64,000 bases of DNA. It comes from Canna indica. Lineage: Eukaryota > Streptophyta > Magnoliopsida > Zingiberales > Cannaceae. The position numbers and the translations under genes were made by a program. A model generated the notes under the pieces. That model was given only the letters and a program-made list of their open reading frames with translations, searched no databases and was not told the DNA's origin. The stretch covers positions 18,408,001-18,472,000 of the forward strand of contig CP136897.1 of the NCBI GenBank assembly GCA_034359265.1, in the 5' to 3' direction. Shown one piece after another: positions 58,415 through 64,000 of the stretch (within the stretch, counting starts at the first letter, position 1; each line of letters opens with the position of its first letter).

Positions 58415-59755
58415 TGTTGGTGAAATGGCCACACTAGAGGGGGAGAATAGTGTGTTAACTAAATTTATCATCTAATTTCAATTTTAATCGTTTACTTGAT
58501 TACTTAGGCAATTTACAATTGAATGACTAAATGCAGAAGCGAAAAATAATAAAGCAATTAATACAAACAAAATATCAATGCTAACACAAAGATTTATAGT
58601 GGTTCGGCCCTAATTCCTACTCCACTACCTAAATACCCCGCTTAGGATTTCCAAACTAAGTTTACTATATTATATTGTTTCCCTTACAAAGAGGACTTTA
58701 CAATCGGAAAGTCTCCGCTCTCAAATCGAAGGCACTTCCACACCCAAAAGTATCCCGCCTTCCTACCGAGAGCACTCTCCCACCTCAACCTAAGGACAAA
58801 TCAATTAATCCTAGTAAACTAAATTTACAATAGTGGATTTAAGCCTTAACACCAAGGCAACCACCAACTCAATCAACCTAGCACTCTAGGTTTATACACA
58901 CTCAAATACAATGAAAATAAACAATAAAATACAATAACAATTAGAGCAATAAATCAAACAACAAGTATTTAGCTCCAAAAGAAACTCCCTAGTCCTCTTG
59001 ATGCCTTGAGAAGATGAATCTATGAAGCTTGAAAGCTAAATCAACAAATAGAGATCAAAACTAGAGCTTTTGCAACAATGACTCAATGAGAGCTTGTAGA
59101 AATGCTTAGGATCACTCTTTAAGGCTTGGAAGCATCATTAAAAGTTCGGAATAGAGTTTGGGGTGAGTATTTATAACCCCCCCCCCCCCAAATGAAATAG
59201 CTCATCAACGGGCGCATTTTTGCCCGTTGCCGACGCCCGATCGCTTTTTGGTCGATCGTCGGTCGATCGACCGAGTGACCGAAGGCAATCTGCTGCCTTT
59301 GGGCACACTTCGGTCGACCGAATTGGCTACTGCCAATTTTTTGCCATATTCGATCGACCGAATTGGCTACTGTCAATTCTTCACCACATTCAGTCGACCA
59401 ACCGGTCGATCGAACCTATGCTGAACTTGATTTTTTTCAGCCTTCTTCTTGCGCGCTTTGTTTTCGAGTTCTGGCCTTCAACATGCGTCAACTTGGAGGG
59501 ATTTTCATGTGTTCTTTAGACTCGTCCAAGACATCTTTGGTGCACACGTCGAACTTCTAGAGATTTTCGCAACAAACCCAAACGCATCGATCAATATCCT
59601 TCTTCCGATTTTTCGATTTCTTCGATATTTTCGATCAAGGACATCAAGTGATAATTGATATAGAACCTGAAAGAAATTCTCCATAAAATATTAGTTCCAT
59701 GTTTGTTATCATCAAAGCTGAGATTAAGACCAAGGTAGAAAACCTTAGGCCAACA
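58415..59755 (-). repeat. 5' LTR of element C (1341 bp)
   Basis: It is complete, from TGTTGGCCTAAGG on the minus strand at 59755 to CCAACA at 58415, with the U3 array and TATA box. Confidence 0.9.
59167..59425 (-). promoter_or_regulatory. U3 palindrome array, hairpin and TATA box of C 5' LTR
   Basis: The inverted TATA box is at 59167-59174. CAACGGGC/GCCCGTTG (about 59207-59229) comes next, then palindromes including TTCGGTCGACCGAA (59309-59322). A unit of about 40 bases (CGACCGAATTGGCTACTG plus flank) is repeated at 59315 and 59354. Confidence 0.7.
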
Positions 59756-60630
59756 AACAGTGTGTCTATTCCAATGAGCTAAAGCACCTCCAGTGTTTTT
59801 TAACTTGGAGTTGAAAAGGATGTCAAGGTTTTGATTAGGATTTGAAGACCAAGCATTTTTAACAATGTCATGACTATCTTCATAATCTAACCAGAAACTC
59901 TGAAATTTAAAAAGAATATTTCTAGCTTGAGGTGTAGTAGGAATGAAAATAGATAAAGGGTTATGATTAGAGATCCCTGGTGTTTAATAGAGCAATTACC
60001 AAAAAAATGTAGCCAAGTAGCATTAGAGAAAAATCTATCTAATCTAATTAAGATTTTAGCAGCAGTCTTATTATTATTTGACCAAGTAAATTTGGGATCA
60101 GAGAAACCAATGTCAATTAAACCAGCATGAATAATATAAGCAGCAAATTCTTGAATGAATTTAGTAGATTTAAAAGGTAAGCCACCACATTTATCCTCGG
60201 CATTTAACATATAATTAAAATCTCTCGTAATTAACCAAGGAAAATTAGAACAACCAATATTAGAAAAAGAATTTCATAAATTAACTCTAATTCTAGGATC
60301 AGTATTGGCATAAACACTAGAGAGTAGAAAAGGCTCAAATTTATCAAGTTGGATAACTATATGAATAATTTGACCATAAATAAAAATAATGTGAGCTTTA
60401 ACAGAGGAATCTCAAGCAATTAAAATACCCCCAGAAGCACCTGGACTAGGTTGGATGACAGCCTTCCAAGTGTGACCAAAGGTTCTAACAAGTTTTTTTG
60501 CTTGAGTTTCTTCCAAATAAGTTTCTTGAAGGAAAATTACCTCCACATTAGCATTCCTAATTTGAAGAAAAAGAAACTCCTTAGCTGGTCTTCTACCAGC
60601 ATCTCTTATATTTCAGTTAAGAATATTCAT
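59756..60630 (-). pseudogene. LINE ORF2, 5' part: endonuclease domain
   Basis: ATG 60630 gives MNILN, a TGA where the family has Trp, then NIRDAGRRPAKEFLFLQIRN and VIFLQETYLEE, the AP-endonuclease start with its catalytic Glu. Further on are IDIGFSDPKFTWSNN (about 60110-60060), RLDRFFSNATW and the SLII block. This enzyme nicks the target DNA to prime reverse transcription. Stops interrupt it. It ends at 59756, where element C entered. Confidence 0.85.
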
Positions 60631-61333
60631 CTAATAAAGTAAAGGGGTTTGGAGATTGAAACTCAGTAAGAGTGTTAGAGTTTTTTTTATTATGAGGCCT
60701 ATGTCTCTTGAATTTACTAGAGCCTCCAATCCTATGACCAAGGTGGTTTTTGGACTTGGTAGGCTTAGAGTTTTTCTTTTTATAAATATTAGGAGAGGAA
60801 ACATTAAATGAAGTGTTATCAGAAGAATTAGACACTGTTCAATTGATTCGCTAATTCTTCTAAAGATTTAGATGCAGGAGGATTAAAAGAAAAAATTAAA
60901 TCATGTTCCATATTTACATAATATTATCCTTTTCAGCCCTAATAGGAACATTTAAAACATCAATATCCATATCATGAGCAAGAAAAGTATTAGTAGAAAC
61001 ATTATAATTAACATTTCTATTAGAATTTTTAACTGCCCATGAAGACTTATTAGATTCAGTAACAGAACTAGATTTAGGAGAAGCATTCAAAGACTGTTTA
61101 CCTTTCTCAGGAGGAGGTTTAGGTCTAGGAGTACTCTTGAGTGAACTAGGAGCAATGTTAATTTTTCGGCACTGGCCTTTTTGGAATTCATCCCGCTCAC
61201 TAGCTCGACCACAGAAATCTCCCAAGGGAGTTTGCTCACTACGAGGGCTCTGCCCAGCAAAGGTACGGCGTTAGATTTGAATCCAAGGGCCACAAACTGG
61301 CTCTGGTATGAAAATACCAGAAGAAGGGACAGT

Positions 61334-61912
61334 CGAAACTAGGGATGGCAATATTACCTATTTAGGCGGGTATCCGTGGATATTTATCCATTTATAACGG
61401 GTATGGGGGGTAGTTTCCTATCCGCGGGAATTTCGTGAGAAATTTTTCTTATCCGTTTATTATATAGGGCAGGTACGAGTATTATAGTACTCATTACCCG
61501 CGAAAATTACTAAATTATAATATTATCCTCGGTACATATACTAAAAAAATCCTAATCTAATTCAATACTCATATACTTTATGTTTTGAAATCTTATGATG
61601 ATGATGTTATTAAAATATTTTGTGTTTATCAAAATAAAATTGTTATACTTGAAGTTGTTATCAAAATACTTGAAGAGTTAAAGTGTTATTAAAATATTGT
61701 AATTTTATATTTTTTTTAAGTGTCATGGGTACCCACCCGCCAATACCCGTGGGTATTCGTCCCCCGTGGATAATTAAATGGGTATCCATTTTTGATACTC
61801 GCGAGAAATAAACGGGAAGCGGGTACTCGTTTATTTCGCGGGGCGGGTAGCGGGTAGGCACCCCCCCCCCTAACCCGCCCTGCCCCGCCCCGTTGACATC
61901 CCTAGTTGAAAT
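61334..61912. mobile_element. Short hAT element (61342-61904)
   Basis: The ends are TAGGGATGGCAA and, inverted, TAGGGATGTCAAC. Flanks GTCGAAAC (61334-61341) and GTTGAAAT (61905-61912) are an 8-bp duplication with two C/T differences. Subterminal GGGTA/TACCC motifs are frequent. It has no coding capacity. It splits LINE ORF1. Confidence 0.75.
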
Positions 61913-62031
61913 CAAAGACGAGAGTTATTCAATTCAGAAACCGACGGCGGAATAGAAACATTAGGAGAAATTTTTTGAGGAGAATCAACATGAATACTAC
62001 CGGAAGAAGAGTTAATGGCATGAGTCGAAAT

Positions 62032-62462
62032 AACAGGGCTATGGGTGTTCACGGGTCGGGTCGGGTCGGGTTTAGGTAAAAAATCGATCCGACCCGACCA
62101 AGTATAATTGGGTCGGGTTGAAAAATTTTCACCTCTCAAACCCAACCCGACCTAGTTCAGGTCGGGTAGTCGGGTTTACCCGTTTAGATAAAATATGAGT
62201 TTTTAACAATATTTTTTAAAAAAATAAAATAAATATATTTTTTAATATAAATATTTTAAAAATAATTAAAAATATATATAAATAATCGAATCATCGGGTC
62301 GGGTCTCGGGTCATCGCATTTCAAATTCTAAAACCCGAGACCCGGCCCGATTATCGTCAGGTTTGGTCAAATTGTACCCGACCCAACCCAAATAGGTCGG
62401 GTCAAGTCGGGTTGTCGGGTTCATTGGGTCGGGTTGACCCAATAAACAGCCTTAAATAGGAC
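62032..62462. mobile_element. Short hAT element (62040-62454)
   Basis: The ends are TATGGGTGTTCACGGGTCGG and, inverted, TAAGGCTGTTTATTGGGTC. Flanks AACAGGGC (62032-62039) and AATAGGAC (62455-62462) fit a worn 8-bp duplication. Both ends are built of GGGTCGGGTCGGG-type repeats. It is non-coding and splits LINE ORF1 after the zinc knuckle. Confidence 0.7.
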
Positions 62463-63375
62463 AGTTGAAGACACGATGCCCTATTAGACCACACCGAAAA
62501 TAAATAATTGGCAAATTTTCGTAAACGATGGGTTGAAAAAATTCAGAGACGTCAATAGACATCTAGATGTCTTGTTTAATCGGCAGAGAAAGATTAATTT
62601 CAACGCACACGTGAATGTAACGATCGCATTCATATTGAAAAGATCGATCGTCTAAACGCAAAACCCTACCAAAAATTTGTGCAATTGAAATGATCGATTC
62701 ATGGTTCCAAAATTCAAGATGGAGGGATTGTAATCGAATCCAGACCGGCGAAGTGGTAATTTTTTCCTCTCACGGCCTAAACAAAGGCTTTCAAGGCATG
62801 AGACAAAGAACATCATCACATAAAATCCAAGGTCCTCCAGTGAGGACAAGATTTGCGGATTCAACAGAATCAAAACGAAAAAAAAAAATTCCTCTAAGTC
62901 TAGAACCGATTGAAAACTCGCGGAAAACCAAATACGAGAAGCCCTCTTTTTTACATAATCGAGAGAGGGGGGTTTACTTAGAAACTTACCTATGAGACAT
63001 TTTTCCTATGGCTGTCTCCAGGCCAGAATCTGTTCGGAGGAGAAGGAAATGCTATCAGCAATGGTCGATTGAATCTTGGAGAGGGTAGACGGTGGAACCC
63101 TAATCTTGGGATTAGGGTTTTCACGTCGTAAGATCTGGGCCCAAGACTCAGGCTTCTGAAACCGCGGAGAGGAAGAGGAGTTTGAGGATACCTTCGGCAC
63201 ATAAGGGATCGACGAGTAAGATGGCGGCGATCGTAATGAGTCACTGTTCAACGGGAACGACAAGGAACAGGCACCGATGGGATTCACAAACAGTGGGGAA
63301 GGCAACGAAGAGCACCGATGAGAGCCATCGGGAGGGTCGGGCGGATGGGGCGGCGGGGGCAAGGGCAATAGTACC

Positions 63376-63880
63376 TCAAATGGTGTATTAATAATATACT
63401 ATGGGACCCATCATTAGGTTGTATTAGAAAAATAACAATTATCATAATTGAATTTTGAGAAGTGAAAATTTCCAAATCCAGATTTTGAAGGTGAAAATTT
63501 GAAACGTAATGTTCTGGATACCTATTTTATCTCCGGCCAAAGTCTCTAACTGATAAGACACATTAATCAAAAATTAAATTTTTAAAAAATAATTTTAATT
63601 TATGAAATATTTTTCAATGATAAAAAGAGATGTTAGAGTCTATTTTTTTTCAAACTTTCTAATTCAGAGACTTTTGTATAAAGTCTATAAAATTAAATTA
63701 AAAACTGTAAAATATTTTAATAAAAAATATTTTTTGAACCACTACAATTCTTTTGTATTATAAAAAAAATATTTTATTAATTAAAATACTAATGAGTTAA
63801 AATTTATTTGATTAATTAAAATACTAAGTAGTTATATATGCTCATTCTACGTGTCTACACCAAACATTGTATAATAATAG
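63376..63880. other. AT-rich intergenic flank of the LINE
   Basis: This continues the host sequence left of 39515 once the LINE is removed. It is rich in ATTTTTAAAAA-type runs. No gene was recognised. Confidence 0.4.
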
Positions 63881-63881
63881 T

Positions 63882-64000
63882 TGTTCATGCCTGAGGATTG
63901 GAGTAATCTGGTCCGATTTGGTGTCTCTCCTAGTCAGGTTCAACGATGGCAGGGGGTACCTGCAAAAGACACTCTGACGCTCAAGTCAGTGGAACTCTAA
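63882..64000 (+). repeat. Start of a third copy of the 23108/35858 terminal repeat
   Basis: TGTTCATGCCTGAGG matches the inverted-repeat terminus, and GCAAAAGACACTCTGACGCT near 63962 matches the same internal block. The copy runs off the window. Confidence 0.55.

Larger units (their letters stand above)
47221..59760 (-). mobile_element. Gag-only LTR retrotransposon C (47226-59755) with nested insertions
   Basis: The plus strand starts TGTTGGTGAAATGG at 47226 and ends CCAACA at 59755. Flanks AACAA (47221-47225) and AACAG (59756-59760) are a TSD with one transition. Orientation is minus: polypurine tract at 51547-51560, primer site at 58401-58414. Removing the hAT, the solo LTR and the Pack-hAT leaves about 5.96 kb. 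It has gag only. Confidence 0.85.
60617..63366 (-). pseudogene. LINE ORF1: DUF4283 and CCHC zinc knuckle
   Basis: From 63366 down the minus strand: a Pro-rich N-terminus without an in-frame ATG, PESWAQILRRE, a DUF4283-like region (LTGGPWILCDDVL, TTSPVWIRLQSLHLEFWN near 62720), CVEINLSLPI, then YFRCGLIGHRVFNC, a CCHC knuckle. Two hAT elements (62040-62454, 61342-61904) split the following linker. The tail (GDFCGRASERDEFQKG, then Ser/Lys-rich sequence) ends at 60617 and overlaps the ORF2 start by 14 bases. ORF1 proteins bind the LINE RNA. Frameshifts and stops occur throughout. Confidence 0.75.
39515..63375 (-). mobile_element. L1-type LINE, near full length, split by nested insertions
   Basis: AATAGTACC occurs at 39515-39523, next to a T8 run (39525-39532, the poly(A) tail on the minus strand), and again at 63367-63375 beyond the 5' end. 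Between them the minus strand carries ORF1, then ORF2 with endonuclease, reverse transcriptase and RNase H. The LINE pieces are 61905-62039 and 62455-63366, 59756-61341, 46704-47225 and 39524-42044; subtracting insertions and their duplications gives about 5.65 kb, normal for plant L1. Stops and frameshifts make it inactive. Confidence 0.85.

Overview
The window is repeat-rich nuclear DNA of a flowering plant, most likely a eudicot. It carries Ty3/gypsy and Copia-type LTR retrotransposon pieces primed by initiator tRNA-Met, CACTA (En/Spm) elements, hAT elements, a plant L1-type LINE with a DUF4283 ORF1, and plant-style split genes. Only one gene looks like an intact host gene: a two-exon potato type I (PI-I/CI-1) protease inhibitor at 38062-38435. 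Almost everything else is decayed transposable element. I used target-site duplications (TSDs) to order the insertions. The reader should know that domain names come from reading motifs by eye, not from a search.

Layout. 1-8340: a Tekay-like gypsy copy (G1), broken by a rearranged gypsy copy whose terminal LTRs are inverted (705-4769, TSD CTAGA) and by a solo LTR (5523-7898). 8345-12412: the 3' half of a CACTA element (CACTA-1) that ends exactly at the LTR/primer-site boundary of a gag-only LTR element A (12413-17478). 17479-19330: gypsy pol, probably the rest of G1. 19345-20642: an orphan LTR. 20643-23025: the 5' half of another CACTA (CACTA-3). 23108-35858: a structure bounded by ~550 bp inverted repeats, holding a solo LTR (24160-25980, TSD CTTGT) and gag-only element B (27117-34507). 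35860-39514: the only low-repeat stretch, with a small hAT element and the inhibitor gene. 39515-63375: a nearly full-length LINE on the minus strand (9-bp TSD AATAGTACC) that has been hit by a CACTA deletion derivative (CACTA-2, 42045-46703, TSD AGA), gag-only element C (47226-59755) and two short hAT elements. Element C is itself hit by a full-length hAT with a broken transposase (47704-50681), a solo LTR (51814-53422) and a hAT that captured actin exons (56236-58199). Removing the nested insertions leaves a LINE of about 5.65 kb.

How the parts relate. Elements A, B and C form one non-autonomous family. They have LTRs of 1.07-1.4 kb, a tRNA-Met primer site, a Copia-like gag (DUF4219/UBN2-like region, zinc knuckle, long coiled coil), no pol, a long AT-rich internal segment and the polypurine tract AAAAAGGGGGAGA. 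They would need enzymes from a relative. Two large deletions, near 8345 and 19345, best explain why half-elements lie side by side. Most inactivating changes are C-to-T or G-to-A transitions, as expected of long-methylated DNA. The most unusual signals are a long hairpin with paired compensatory changes in the leader of two CACTA subfamilies, the inverted-LTR gypsy copy, the U3 arrays of CG-rich palindromes next to the LTR TATA boxes, the Pack-hAT with actin, and a proline at the predicted reactive site of the inhibitor.
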